Origin: Halocatena halophila
Lineage (GTDB): Archaea > Halobacteriota > Halobacteria > Halobacteriales > Haloarculaceae
Direction: 5' to 3'
NCBI GenBank assembly: GCA_027563145.1
Contig: CP071306.1
Location: forward strand, 1,922,001-1,986,000
DNA length: 64,000 bases
How positions within the stretch are numbered: the stretch's first letter is position 1; each line of letters begins with the position of its first letter. The notes beneath the pieces were generated by a model. The model saw only the letters and a list, made by a program, of their open reading frames with translations. It was not told the origin of the DNA and made no database searches. Of the stretch, positions 55,490 through 64,000 are shown in pieces. The position numbers were made by a program, and so were the translations under genes.

Positions 55490-57418
55490 ATGAGTTTTTC
55501 CGCAGAGGACGACGACCCGTTTGAAGAACAACGGGAAAACGCAACGAGTCCAATGCGACGGCTATTCGCCAAATACGGGCGGCAAAATCGGCGGGCGCTG
55601 GTGAGCGGTATCTCAGCCAGCGTGGCCGCTCGAATCCTCGATCTACTCCCGCCGTTGTTGCTCGGACTGGCAGTGGATGCCGTTTTCAGAAACACGAAAC
55701 CGTTCGATCTGGTCGTCGTCCCACAGTCGTGGCTGCCAGCCGCCCAGAGCGACCAACTGCTGTTGTTGACGACACTCATCGCCGCGTCGTTTTTCGGCGG
55801 TGCTGCGTTCCACTGGATCCGAAACTGGGGCTGGAACTCGTTTGCCCAGACGATCCAGCACGACATCCGCACTGACACCTACGACAACATGCAGCGGCTG
55901 AACATGGACTTTTTCGCCGACAAACAGACCGGTGAGCTGATGAGCGTCCTTTCGAACGACGTCAATCGGCTGGAGAAATTCCTCAATGAAGGGATGAACT
56001 CGGCCTTCCGGCTGTCCGTGATGGTCGTCGGGATCAGCGTCATTTTGCTCACGCTCAACTGGCAGCTCGCGCTCATCGCGCTGTTTCCAGTGCCGCTGAT
56101 CGGACTGTTCACCTACAAGTTCGTGCAAGCAATCCAGCCAAAATACGCCGATGTCCGCTCGTCAGTCGGCCAGGTGAACTCCAGACTTGAGAACAACCTC
56201 GGTGGCATCCAGGTGATCAAAACGACGAACACCGAGTCGTACGAATCAGACCGCGTTGATGGGGTCTCCCAGGAGTATTTCGATGCAAACTGGGATGCGA
56301 TCGAAACCCGCATCAAATTCTTCCCAGGACTCAGGGTCATCGCCGGGATTGGGTTCGTTCTCACCTTCGTCGTGGGTGGATACTGGGTGCTCACCTACCA
56401 GACGACCAGGACGGCACCGTGGTTTCTCTCGGGACGATTGCTCCCGGGCGAGTTCGTCACGTTCATTCTCTACACCCAGCGATTCATCTGGCCAATGGCG
56501 CAGTTCGGACAGATCATCAATATGTATCAGCGGGCGTACGCGTCCGCGGCTCGGATCTTTGGACTGATGGACGAACCGAGCCGGATCGAGGAGGATCCAG
56601 CGGCGGACGATCTTGCGGTAGAAGACGGAACGGTTGCGTACGATTCGGTGACATTTGGCTACGGCGATGAGGAGATCGTCGAAGACATCTCGTTCGAGAT
56701 CGAGGGCGGACAAACGGTCGCGCTCGTTGGCCCGACCGGCGCAGGAAAATCAACCGTGTTGAAATTACTGCTCCGGATGTACGATGTCGACGATGGAACG
56801 ATACGAATCGACGAACAGGACATCAGAGACGTAACGATCCCGAGCCTCCGTCAGCACACCGGCTACGTCAGCCAGGATACGTTTCTTTTCTACGGCACGG
56901 TCGAAGAGAACATTGCGTATGGCTCGTTTGACGCTGACCGATCGGCAATCGTGGAAGCAGCAAAAGCAGCAGAAGCCCACGAGTTCATTACGCAGCTTCC
57001 TGATGGCTACGAGACGAAAGTTGGCGAACGCGGGGTGAAACTCTCTGGTGGGCAACGCCAGCGAATCTCGATTGCCCGGGCTGTCCTGAAAGATCCCACG
57101 CTGTTGGTGCTTGATGAGGCAACCAGCGACGTGGACACCGAAACGGAGATGCTCATCCAGCGGTCGCTCGATCGGCTTACAGAGGATCGAACCACGTTTG
57201 CGATTGCCCACCGGCTCTCGACGATCAAAGACGCTGATCTGATCATCGTGATCGATGACGGACAGATCGTCGAGCGAGGGACTCACGACGAACTGCTGGA
57301 GGATAACGGTCTGTACTCGCATCTCTGGGGGGTTCAGGCGGGCGAAATCGATGACCTTCCACAGGAATTCATCGAACGTGCGAGTCGCCGACAGGCAAGA
57401 ACAGAACTCACAGACTAA
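55490..57418 (+). CDS. ABC transporter, fused membrane and ATPase domains
   Basis: 642 residues. The N-terminal 320 residues contain six membrane segments (exporter fold; DFFADKQTGELMSVLSNDVN is the conserved coupling region). The C-terminal ATPase has Walker A GPTGAGKST (~414-422), Q-loop YVSQDTFLF, signature LSGGQRQR (~517-524), Walker B LLVLDEAT and the H-loop IAHRLST. MsbA/multidrug type half-transporter that works as a dimer; substrate unknown. Confidence 0.9.
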   Translation: MSFSAEDDDPFEEQRENATSPMRRLFAKYGRQNRRALVSGISASVAARILDLLPPLLLGLAVDAVFRNTKPFDLVVVPQSWLPAAQSDQLLLLTTLIAASFFGGAAFHWIRNWGWNSFAQTIQHDIRTDTYDNMQRLNMDFFADKQTGELMSVLSNDVNRLEKFLNEGMNSAFRLSVMVVGISVILLTLNWQLALIALFPVPLIGLFTYKFVQAIQPKYADVRSSVGQVNSRLENNLGGIQVIKTTNTESYESDRVDGVSQEYFDANWDAIETRIKFFPGLRVIAGIGFVLTFVVGGYWVLTYQTTRTAPWFLSGRLLPGEFVTFILYTQRFIWPMAQFGQIINMYQRAYASAARIFGLMDEPSRIEEDPAADDLAVEDGTVAYDSVTFGYGDEEIVEDISFEIEGGQTVALVGPTGAGKSTVLKLLLRMYDVDDGTIRIDEQDIRDVTIPSLRQHTGYVSQDTFLFYGTVEENIAYGSFDADRSAIVEAAKAAEAHEFITQLPDGYETKVGERGVKLSGGQRQRISIARAVLKDPTLLVLDEATSDVDTETEMLIQRSLDRLTEDRTTFAIAHRLSTIKDADLIIVIDDGQIVERGTHDELLEDNGLYSHLWGVQAGEIDDLPQEFIERASRRQARTELTD

Positions 57419-57494
57419 CGCATCTGGTATGTAACTGCAGAATACTCTTCAATCGGCCCATTCGTTTAAACAGGCTGCAGCCCCTTACAGTGGT

Positions 57495-58223
57495 ATGCAG
57501 CTTTCGGAGAGTACGTGGACGGATGTCGAGGAGGGGGCGCCGGATCTCGCCGTGTTGCCTGTTGGCTCGACCGAACAACATGGGCCGCACGCACCGCTCG
57601 GAACTGATAGCCTCATCGCCGAGGCGATCGCCGAATCGGCAGCCGAGCAGTATGATGGTGAGATTGCAGTTGCCCCGACCGTCCCGGTCGCAATCGCCGA
57701 AGAACATCGTCATTTTCCCGGTACGCTCTGGGTTTCATCGTCAACGTTCAGGGCCTACGTCAGCGAAACTATCGAGAGTCTGTTTTATCACGGCTGTTCT
57801 CGCGTCGTGGTTGTCAATGGACACGGCGGCAACGTGAACGCCCTTCGGGAGTGTTGTGCCCGGCTGACACGTGATAATCCGGCGTACGTGGCTCCATTCA
57901 CGTGGTTCGAGGCAGTGTCCGGACGAATGGGCCATGGTGGCACGCTCGAGACGGCACTGATCAGCCAGATTGCGCCCGAGACGATCAAAACTGAGAAACT
58001 CGAAACAGCAGCTGAGGAAGGTGTCGAATACTGGGGAGAGTATCAGTCAGGAACGAATCTCGCGTACGATTCGATCGAATTCACCGCCAACGGCGTCGTT
58101 GGCGATCCAACGCAGGCTGATGAGACACTCGGTGAACAGCTGCTCACCGAAGCAACCGAGGCACTGCTCGAACTGCTCGCAACCGTCGATCGACGAGGGC
58201 TCAAAGCGCCTGACGTGCCCTGA
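57495..58223 (+). CDS. creatininase family protein (ArfB-like)
   Basis: 242 residues. LPVGSTEQHGPHAPLGTDS holds the metal-binding Glu/His/Asp, VVVNGHGGNVNAL is the second family motif, and GRMGHGGTLETAL the third. In archaea this family includes ArfB, the formamide hydrolase of riboflavin/F420 precursor synthesis. The neighbouring MptD-like gene supports a pterin/flavin role. A creatininase activity is unlikely. Confidence 0.75.
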   Translation: MQLSESTWTDVEEGAPDLAVLPVGSTEQHGPHAPLGTDSLIAEAIAESAAEQYDGEIAVAPTVPVAIAEEHRHFPGTLWVSSSTFRAYVSETIESLFYHGCSRVVVVNGHGGNVNALRECCARLTRDNPAYVAPFTWFEAVSGRMGHGGTLETALISQIAPETIKTEKLETAAEEGVEYWGEYQSGTNLAYDSIEFTANGVVGDPTQADETLGEQLLTEATEALLELLATVDRRGLKAPDVP

Positions 58224-58225
58224 GA

Positions 58226-58624
58226 TCACTCCGTTTCGTGCTCGGTTTCGAGAGTTTGCTTGAGCTCGGGAAGCGAACGCGTCAGTGATTCGACCTCCTC
58301 GTGTGCCGAGTCGAGCGCTTCGATGGTGGTCTCGAGCGTCTCGATCTCTGCGGCCAGCTCGTCTGTCTCTCCGATTGCATCTGCCCGCTGTCCGATCACG
58401 AACCACTTTTTCGCATCTCGGAGGTGTTCGGTGGCCGCTGTGGTCTCGAGCGCGGAGTTGAGTCCATTGAGAACACCTAGCGTGTTTGTTGCGTTCGTCT
58501 CCCAGAGTGCCTCGACTGCCGGGAGTTCCTCCCAGGCAGCTGTGACACTCGATTCGACGTCGTCTTGAATTTCGGTTGCGGCCTCGCCGAACAGTTCGTC
58601 GTCGTCGAGCGTCGCCTGACTCAT
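58226..58624 (-). CDS. haloarchaeal helical protein, unknown
   Basis: 132 residues from ATG 58624 (MSQATLDDDELFGEAATEIQ). Acidic and helical, ending in a coiled coil (ETLETTIEALDSAHEEVESL). Resembles conserved haloarchaeal proteins of undefined function (a DUF5790-like start), stated from memory of the pattern only. Converges with the arfB-like gene. Confidence 0.6.
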   Translation of the reverse strand: MSQATLDDDELFGEAATEIQDDVESSVTAAWEELPAVEALWETNATNTLGVLNGLNSALETTAATEHLRDAKKWFVIGQRADAIGETDELAAEIETLETTIEALDSAHEEVESLTRSLPELKQTLETEHETE

Positions 58625-58694
58625 GGATGGGCGTTTGCGGTCTATCGGTATAAATATCTCCCCCAAAGCATACGAAACTGGCGAAAACGCCGAC

Positions 58695-59033
58695 TCACTC
58701 GATGTCGGTCACATCAACCACGTTCATCATTGGGTAGCCCTCTTCCATTGCCATTTCCGCATGCACGACCGCTCCGTCGGTTTCGATCCGGAGCCGCACG
58801 TCGAGATACTTTCCCGTCAGCTCGGTGTAGCCGTGTGTCGTTTCCAGTCGATCCGTATGGATGGTAACGGTCGCATCCGTACAGCCCGGCTGATTCTCGA
58901 TGCTCCGTTCGATTGCTGTTTCGAGACTCGAAGCAGAGGATTCACTCACGGGCGTGCCAGCAAACTGATGATACAACGTGCCAAATTTAATACCGGCCTC
59001 GAAACAGGCCGTCTCCCGATCCGTCGGATCCAT
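58695..59033 (-). CDS. mptD: archaeal dihydroneopterin aldolase (MptD-like)
   Basis: 112 residues. FEAGIKFGTLYHQFAGTPVS and the ATVTIHTDRL...YTELTGKYLDVRL pattern match the small archaeal DUF381/MptD family, which converts dihydroneopterin to hydroxymethyl-dihydropterin in tetrahydrofolate or methanopterin synthesis. Full-length for the family. Divergent from the aIF2-beta-like gene. Confidence 0.78.
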   Translation of the reverse strand: MDPTDRETACFEAGIKFGTLYHQFAGTPVSESSASSLETAIERSIENQPGCTDATVTIHTDRLETTHGYTELTGKYLDVRLRIETDGAVVHAEMAMEEGYPMMNVVDVTDIE

Positions 59034-59136
59034 ACGCTATCTCATGATTCCAACAGTAAATGGAGCGCGATTCGCCCCCTGCCATGTGGCAGTGTATCTC
59101 GCAACGGGTTTACGGCTAAAGGTACACATGTACAGT

Positions 59137-59751
59137 ATGGATTACGAATCGAGTCTCGATAGAGCCATGGATGCGGTTCCGGATATTCAATCTGAAGGCG
59201 AACGGCTGTCTATTCCCGATCCGAATGCCCAGAAGGATGGGGCTTTTACCCGGTTGACGAACCTCGAGGACATCGCACAAACCGTCTCGCGACCACCCGA
59301 TCACGTACATCGGTTCATCCAGCGAGATTTTGGAACAAACGGCAAACTTACGGACGGCGTTGGCCGATACAACGGCTCGTTTTCCGACAGCGATTTTGCG
59401 GCCGTCATCGACGCCTACGTCGAATCGTACGTTCTCTGTGCGGAGTGTGGCCTGCCAGATACACGACTCGTGACAGAAGACGGCACCCCAATGTTGCGCT
59501 GTGACGCCTGTGGTGCGTTCCGTCCGGTCTCAAAGCGACAGAGTAGCTCTCAAACCAGTAAACAGGAGGCGATCGAAGAGGGCAACACTTACACGCTCGA
59601 AATCGTCTCAACTGGACGCAAAGGTGATGGCGTTGCAGAACGCGGCGAGTACACCATCTTCGTCCCGGGCGCAGAGGAAGGTGACGTGGTCGAAGCGTAC
59701 ATCGACAACGTCTCTGGGTCGCTTGCGTTTGCTCGACTGGTTACGAACTGA
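59137..59751 (+). CDS. aIF2-beta-like protein with TRAM domain
   Basis: 204 residues from ATG 59137 (MDYESSLDRAMDAVPDIQSE); an in-frame ATG at 59128 is an alternative. Residues ~1-140 are an aIF2/eIF5-type fold with a zinc ribbon (LCAECGLPDTRLVTEDGTPM then CDACGAF). Residues ~145-204 are a TRAM domain (GNTYTLEIVSTGRKGDGVAE; IFVPGAEEGDVVEAYIDNVS). Likely a translation-initiation factor variant with extra RNA binding. Confidence 0.82.
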   Translation: MDYESSLDRAMDAVPDIQSEGERLSIPDPNAQKDGAFTRLTNLEDIAQTVSRPPDHVHRFIQRDFGTNGKLTDGVGRYNGSFSDSDFAAVIDAYVESYVLCAECGLPDTRLVTEDGTPMLRCDACGAFRPVSKRQSSSQTSKQEAIEEGNTYTLEIVSTGRKGDGVAERGEYTIFVPGAEEGDVVEAYIDNVSGSLAFARLVTN

Positions 59752-59860
59752 CACTGCTCGATTCGTCACTTTTCCGTCTCGTTTTTCTGAAAATTATTCT
59801 ACAAAACAACGCCGAGCAAACCGCACGATTCTTACTGCACAGACCCATCTATCGAATTGA

Positions 59861-60640
59861 ATGGCTACGTCGGTGTTGCTCACGGGGGCTGCGGGGCGGG
59901 TCGGCAGTGCAATTCTCGGCGGTCTCGGGCAAAAATACGACTGGCAGCTCCTTGACCGCGAGCCCCCACCGACTGGACGAGAGGATGAAGTGACATATTC
60001 TGATCACGAGTACTCGGTGGCGGATCTCAGCGACCGAGCGGCTGTCCGGGAGGCGATGGCTGGTGTTGATGTTGTGATTCATCTGGCGGGCGACCCCAGA
60101 CCGGAGGCCCCCTGGGACAGCGTTCTGGCCAACAACATCGACGGAGCGCACACAATTTACGAGCTTGCGATCGAAACTGGCGTCGAGAAAGTGGTTTTTG
60201 CCTCCTCAAACCACGTCGTTGGCCACTACGAAACCAGTCGCACCCCGGAGATTTATCGGACTGCTGATTCCTATCGCCTTGATGGTTCCGAACTTCCCCG
60301 TCCATCGAACCGGTACGGTGTGAGCAAGGCCACGGGCGAGATTCTTGGTCGCTTTTTCCACGACGAACACGATCTCAGCGTCATCTGCGTCAGGATCGGC
60401 AATCTCACCAAGGACCACCCGCCGATCGATTATGAGCGCGGCCAGGCGATGTGGCTCTCGTATCGCGACTGTGCGCACCTGTTCGATTGTACGATCACTG
60501 CGGACGTTGGCTTTGAGATCGTCTATGGGATTTCAGACAACGATCGGAAGTTCTACTCGCTCGACCGAGCTCGAGAGCGCCTTGGCTACTCACCGAAAGA
60601 CAACTCGGCCGATTTTGCTGAGGTCGAACCACCCCAGTGA
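59861..60640 (+). CDS. azf: NAD-dependent sugar dehydrogenase (Azf-like)
   Basis: 259 residues, extended SDR. Nucleotide site TGAAGRVGSAIL (~8-19), DVVIHLAGDPRPEAPWDSVL, FASSNHVVG and the catalytic YGVSK motif. NRYGVSKATGEILGRFFHDE, RIGNLTKDHPP and GQAMWLSYRDCAHLF closely resemble the haloarchaeal glucose-6-phosphate dehydrogenase Azf of the oxidative pentose phosphate pathway. Could also be annotated as an uronate dehydrogenase-like enzyme. Confidence 0.75.
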   Translation: MATSVLLTGAAGRVGSAILGGLGQKYDWQLLDREPPPTGREDEVTYSDHEYSVADLSDRAAVREAMAGVDVVIHLAGDPRPEAPWDSVLANNIDGAHTIYELAIETGVEKVVFASSNHVVGHYETSRTPEIYRTADSYRLDGSELPRPSNRYGVSKATGEILGRFFHDEHDLSVICVRIGNLTKDHPPIDYERGQAMWLSYRDCAHLFDCTITADVGFEIVYGISDNDRKFYSLDRARERLGYSPKDNSADFAEVEPPQ

Positions 60641-60643
60641 GCA

Positions 60644-61267
60644 TCACTCGAAGAGGTTTTTCACGTCATCGGCCTTCGAGCGACGACGCCGGACGTGTTC
60701 GGACAGTCGTTGCTGGACCACGGCCGGCTGATCGCGTACGAGCAGATCGATCACCAGCGTGATGAACGGACTGGTCGGCCGCCCATCGTCACGGTCATTC
60801 TTTCCGAACTGGATGGCCTGCTCAAGGAGCGCATCGTCAGTGTCGGTGCAGACGATTCGCACAGCGATTGCAATTGCGTCGAACGAGAGCCCGTCGTACG
60901 TGACGATCGTGTCATCGATACGAATCGGCGGCGGGTCGGTGTCTTCGATCCGTTCAGGCGCGCTGGCGAGGGCGTCGAGATAGCTCCGGAGTGGTTTTAG
61001 ATCGACACCGCGATGGGTTGCAGAGAGTCCATCGAGATACGTCAGCGCCGAACTGGCGAGCCCGGACGTTCCTTTCCAGTTCTTATCTGTTCCATGATAG
61101 ATTGCGCCCGTGAACTGAATCAATCCCTGTAATAGATCGCGGTCTGTGCCCGAATCGAGTTCGAGCCACACCGATTCCCAGGCGTCGTGCGCGTCGTGAT
61201 ACTGTCCGTCGTTGTAGATGGCGGCTCCTGCATGGAGTGCTGGCGTAATTTCGCTGGGTGTGCTCAT
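60644..61267 (-). CDS. DUF309 family protein
   Basis: 207 residues from ATG 61267 (MSTPSEITPALHAGAAIYND). YHDAHDAWESVWLE and LLQGLIQFTGAIYHG are the paired helices of DUF309, in which the His/Glu residues are conserved. A haloarchaeal-type C-terminal extension follows. Function undefined. Divergent from the MaoC-like gene; ends 3 bases from the azf-like gene. Confidence 0.75.
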   Translation of the reverse strand: MSTPSEITPALHAGAAIYNDGQYHDAHDAWESVWLELDSGTDRDLLQGLIQFTGAIYHGTDKNWKGTSGLASSALTYLDGLSATHRGVDLKPLRSYLDALASAPERIEDTDPPPIRIDDTIVTYDGLSFDAIAIAVRIVCTDTDDALLEQAIQFGKNDRDDGRPTSPFITLVIDLLVRDQPAVVQQRLSEHVRRRRSKADDVKNLFE

Positions 61268-61351
61268 ACGGAAAGATAGCACCCCAGGATGAAATGTTCC
61301 CCGTCGGCGCATATCGGTCCGGTTTTCCACGCTCAGAGTATTGTGTGTGGT

Positions 61352-61801
61352 ATGTATACGGGCTACTTCGAGGAGATCGAGATCGGAACGACCACCGAGT
61401 TCGGAACTAGGACAGTAGATCGGGCGGAGATCATCGAATTTGCCGAGCAGTTCGATCCGCAGCCGTTCCATCTCGACCCGTCTGCAGCCGAGGATTCCGT
61501 CTTCGGTGAGCTCGTCGCCAGCGGCTGGCACACGGCGTCACTCACCATGCGAGTGATGGTTGAAAACGGAATGAATGACTCACGGGCGATGGGTGCTGTT
61601 GGCGTCGATGAGCTCCGGTGGCCCGAACCAGTCCGACCAGGCGATACGCTCACCGTCACCGGAACCGTCGAAGACAAACAACCATGGAGCGACAAACTCG
61701 GTCTCGTCCTCGCCCGTACAACCGTTACTGTGGACGAGCGCACTGTCATGTCGATGGTTGGTCGCGTATTGGTCGAACGGCGGCCAGCTGAAACACGATA
61801 A
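61352..61801 (+). CDS. MaoC-like hydratase
   Basis: 149 residues from ATG 61352 (MYTGYFEEIEIGTTTEFGTR). Hot-dog fold of the MaoC/R-hydratase type: FDPQPFHLDPSAAED contains the DxxxxH dyad, then GWHTASLTMRVMVENG and LRWPEPVRPGDTLTVTG. Acts on CoA or ACP thioesters in fatty-acid or branched-chain metabolism. Intact; substrate unknown. Confidence 0.82.
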   Translation: MYTGYFEEIEIGTTTEFGTRTVDRAEIIEFAEQFDPQPFHLDPSAAEDSVFGELVASGWHTASLTMRVMVENGMNDSRAMGAVGVDELRWPEPVRPGDTLTVTGTVEDKQPWSDKLGLVLARTTVTVDERTVMSMVGRVLVERRPAETR

Positions 61802-61855
61802 GGGCTCCGCTGTCGGCCGGCACGTTAAAGAGGGCTGACCGAAAATTACCACCAC

Positions 61856-61930
61856 GGGCCCTTAGCTTAGTCTGGTCAAAGCGATCCGCTCATAACGGAT
61901 TGATCGCTGGTTCGAATCCGGCAGGGCCCA
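61856..61930 (+). tRNA. tRNA with CAT anticodon (Met or Ile2)
   Basis: Acceptor GGGCCCT/AGGGCCC, D-arm region TTAGCTTAGTCTGGTC, anticodon stem around CCG/CGG with loop CTCATAA (CAT), T-arm GCTGG-TTCGAAT-CCGGC, discriminator A. CAT can be elongator Met or, when the C is modified to agmatidine, isoleucine (AUA). I cannot separate them by sequence alone. Not an initiator by its acceptor end pattern. Confidence 0.88.
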
Positions 61931-62170
61931 TCACAGCCACCCCAGTTTAGAAATCGGTCAGCTCCTGGAATACGTATCGAAATCGGCCATTTCTCCAACA
62001 GAATTTTCACTAGTCTCGATCGACACACTGGCGGGAAATCAGGGGTATGCGGACCTATGAGACGACTTCTAAGATTATTCTCCAGCATTCATATTCTAAC
62101 GAACATACTGGGCTTTTTGACTATCGAGCCAACGATGCGCTCATACGGGATGAGTCCAAAAGGAAACCGA

Positions 62171-62854
62171 ATGAGCCGACGTCGAAGTCCACGGGGGAGA
62201 CAGAGAACTTCCTCGAATGACAGCAGTCAGAAACTCCTTCAAATGATGCTCGTGGGGGCGGGCGTGTTGTTTTTGCTGGTGGGATTGTTGATCGGAACCG
62301 GCATCCCACTGCCTGGGTCGGGGTCGTCAGGCGGTGGCGACGCGGGCTCTGGTGAAGCGACGACACAGCAACCATCAACGCCACAGGATACGCCACAGCA
62401 GTCCACGCCGACTGACGAAGACGATGACGACGACACACCCGAACAAGAAGACACCGCAACACAGACTCCAACCCCAACGCCGACGCCGACAGCGGAGCCA
62501 ACACCGGCTGCTGGTTCGATCCAGATTGTCGATGCCAAAGATCCGGACGGCAACGGCTACGTTTCGTCGTTCTCGATCGAAACACCACCGGTAACGGAAT
62601 CGGAAACAATTCAGGGATCGGACGAAGTCATGTTCGAAATCTGGGTAAACGACGCCAAGTGGACCACGGACGAACTCGATGTCACCCCCGGTCGGGGTCG
62701 GTTGTTCGAGATAACGGATAATATGCTCACGAACGAGAATGTCGTTCGCGGGCAGGCAGCCGTCAGGGTTCGTGCCAACGTCATCAAAGGGAACGGAAAA
62801 ACACAGACGATCGAGGAGTGGGCAACGACTGTCAAATACGAGCCACAGCAGTAA
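62171..62854 (+). CDS. membrane-anchored Thr/Pro-rich surface protein
   Basis: 227 residues from ATG 62171 (MSRRRSPRGRQRTSSNDSSQ); upstream in-frame ATGs at 62057, 62135 and 62150 are less likely. A basic start, one membrane segment (~25-45, LVGAGVLFLLVGLLIGTGIP), then an acidic Thr/Pro/Gln-rich linker (~55-110) typical of O-glycosylated haloarchaeal surface proteins, and a beta-rich outer domain (VVRGQAAVRVRANVIKGNGK). Function unknown. Confidence 0.6.
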   Translation: MSRRRSPRGRQRTSSNDSSQKLLQMMLVGAGVLFLLVGLLIGTGIPLPGSGSSGGGDAGSGEATTQQPSTPQDTPQQSTPTDEDDDDDTPEQEDTATQTPTPTPTPTAEPTPAAGSIQIVDAKDPDGNGYVSSFSIETPPVTESETIQGSDEVMFEIWVNDAKWTTDELDVTPGRGRLFEITDNMLTNENVVRGQAAVRVRANVIKGNGKTQTIEEWATTVKYEPQQ

Positions 62855-62911
62855 TCTCGAACCCCACGCACTTCGACTGGTGTCGATACCGTTTGGTATC
62901 TGTCGGATTAC

Positions 62912-63910
62912 TTATTCCCCCAGCTCTGCGAGCAGCCGGGAGAGATGGAGTCGCTCGTTCGTTCCGTCCGTGAGATCGAGATCAACTTCGCCGGCCAGTT
63001 GATGGACGGCTGCCAGTTCGTCGCCGGTGTATCGCGATCGTGCGACGGTGAGTACGTCGGAGAGGATCTCTTCTCCGCTGTATCCCTGATCGACGAGGAG
63101 TTCATCGAGTTGTTTTCTTGCGTCCGTGAAGTCGCCGGCCTCTGCGTCATCGAGCATTGATTCGACGGTGTCGGTCAGTGTGATGCCACCGAGGGTATCG
63201 TACGCGTTCGACATGGTGAGCGTCTCGTGACAGACTACGGTCGTCTGACAGGCAAGCAGTGCCTTTCGTAGGTCACCACCGGCGTAGCCAGCGACGTATT
63301 CGACGCCGTCCTCATCGTATTCGACCCCTTCCGTATCGAGGATCTGCGTACACACGTCAACAATTTCGTCGTGAGTGGGCGTCCGCACCGGAATCGTGAA
63401 TGCGCGCGAGCGCAGCGGTGCGATCAGCTTCGAGGGCTGGCGTGTCGTCAACACGAACTGCGTCGTTCGGTGGTGCTGTTCGATGATCCGCCGCAGCGCC
63501 TGTTGAAAGTCTTCACGGACGGATTCGGCGTTGTCGAGGACGATCGTTTTGTACGTTCCCGAAACGGGTGCGTAGCCCGTTGATTCCTTGATCACGTGGT
63601 TGATCATGTCACGTTTCGAGAGGCGGCTCCGGCCGACGAGAAACGGTGCGAATCTGGGATCATTTTTGATCTCCGTTTTCGTCCGTGAGAACACGTCATC
63701 GACGTTGATCTCGATCAGATCACTCTCTGGGTCCTCGTGGACGCGCTCGGCAAGCGCACGCACGGCGGCGGTTTTTCCGACGCCAGCCGGCCCAGAAAGC
63801 ACCAGATTCATCGGCTCGTCCACGACGGTGGTAAGCGACTCCCGAACGCTCTGTTGGGGAAGCTCCTCGATCGACGGCTGATGGGATTCGATCCACAGCG
63901 GCGGCTCCAT
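62912..63910 (-). CDS. rfcC: replication factor C small subunit
   Basis: 332 residues, AAA+ clamp loader. Walker A SGPAGVGKTAAVRAL (~39-53), Walker B region KTIVLDNAES, arginine-finger SRAF motif in PLRSRAFTIPV, and the C-terminal collar helices. Haloarchaea carry more than one small RFC subunit; the short divergent type here is usually named RfcC/RfcS2. Loads PCNA on DNA. Its Walker B is D-N rather than D-E, which may mean weak hydrolysis. Confidence 0.85.
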   Translation of the reverse strand: MEPPLWIESHQPSIEELPQQSVRESLTTVVDEPMNLVLSGPAGVGKTAAVRALAERVHEDPESDLIEINVDDVFSRTKTEIKNDPRFAPFLVGRSRLSKRDMINHVIKESTGYAPVSGTYKTIVLDNAESVREDFQQALRRIIEQHHRTTQFVLTTRQPSKLIAPLRSRAFTIPVRTPTHDEIVDVCTQILDTEGVEYDEDGVEYVAGYAGGDLRKALLACQTTVVCHETLTMSNAYDTLGGITLTDTVESMLDDAEAGDFTDARKQLDELLVDQGYSGEEILSDVLTVARSRYTGDELAAVHQLAGEVDLDLTDGTNERLHLSRLLAELGE

Positions 63911-64000
63911 GGAACGAAACTCGCTCCTGCAAAGTAAGAATGGGTCGATTCGGACGTGTCGCTCGCGTCGGGCTTTCGAAGCGGCTATCCGACGGGCCTG

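Overview
The window joins a haloarchaeal tailed provirus (1 to about 53.9 kb) to ordinary haloarchaeal chromosome (about 54.0-64.0 kb). The host side is GC-rich, codes for acidic proteins, and carries typical archaeal genes: a clamp-loader subunit, an aIF2-beta-like factor with a TRAM domain, archaeal pterin enzymes, an Azf-like dehydrogenase and two tRNAs. The viral side is AT-richer, densely packed and rich in small zinc-ribbon proteins. The 3' end of a tRNA-Val(TAC) gene (54006-54079, minus) faces the viral DNA, as expected for one attachment site. The other end and any integrase lie to the left of the window.

Layout. 15-15931 (minus strand) is the late module of a contractile-tailed virus. 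In transcription order it holds small terminase, large terminase, portal, prohead protease, scaffold, decoration protein, major capsid protein, connectors, sheath, tube, a frameshifted tail chaperone, tape measure and baseplate. 15932-18728 is non-coding and contains control elements, a CAGCC iteron-like cluster and a hairpin-dense stretch (about 17450-18620) that looks like a long structured RNA. 18729-50185 (mostly plus strand) is the early/replication module: a P-loop ATPase, PriS-like primase, family B DNA polymerase, Cas4/RecB-like nuclease, ERCC4 nuclease, calcineurin-like phosphoesterase, SprT-like protease, an RtcB RNA ligase, an RlaP-like nucleotidyltransferase, a DpdA-like base-exchange enzyme, a glycosyltransferase and many microproteins. 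50577-52772 (minus) looks like cargo, including a protein with a Tat-type signal. 53151-53609 is the last viral gene.

The most striking layer is RNA. (i) Four leaders at 18.6, 21.0, 21.35 and 22.85 kb match a type II hammerhead ribozyme: GAAA, closed stem III, cleavage nucleotide, closed 8-bp stem I with loop GTGRTG, then CTGATGA, with covariation in stem I. (ii) Five or more intergenic mini tRNA-like structures keep the acceptor stem, a D-loop-like TGGT and a GTTCGATTC T-arm but lack a normal anticodon arm. (iii) Four other leaders carry a covarying 9-bp hairpin directly before the start codon. (iv) A motif close to CCCCTTCTCGTTAGTTCTATC recurs about 17 times, nearly always in sense with the next gene. 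The virus also encodes RtcB, which joins 2',3'-cyclic-phosphate and 5'-OH ends (the ends a hammerhead leaves), and an RlaP-like enzyme of a family linked to RNA repair. I infer a virus-encoded scheme of RNA cleavage and re-ligation.

Limits. All homology calls come from motif and context recognition, without database searches. RNA structures were paired by eye. The rtcB gene is split by a single-base frameshift that could be a sequencing error, a real mutation or recoding.
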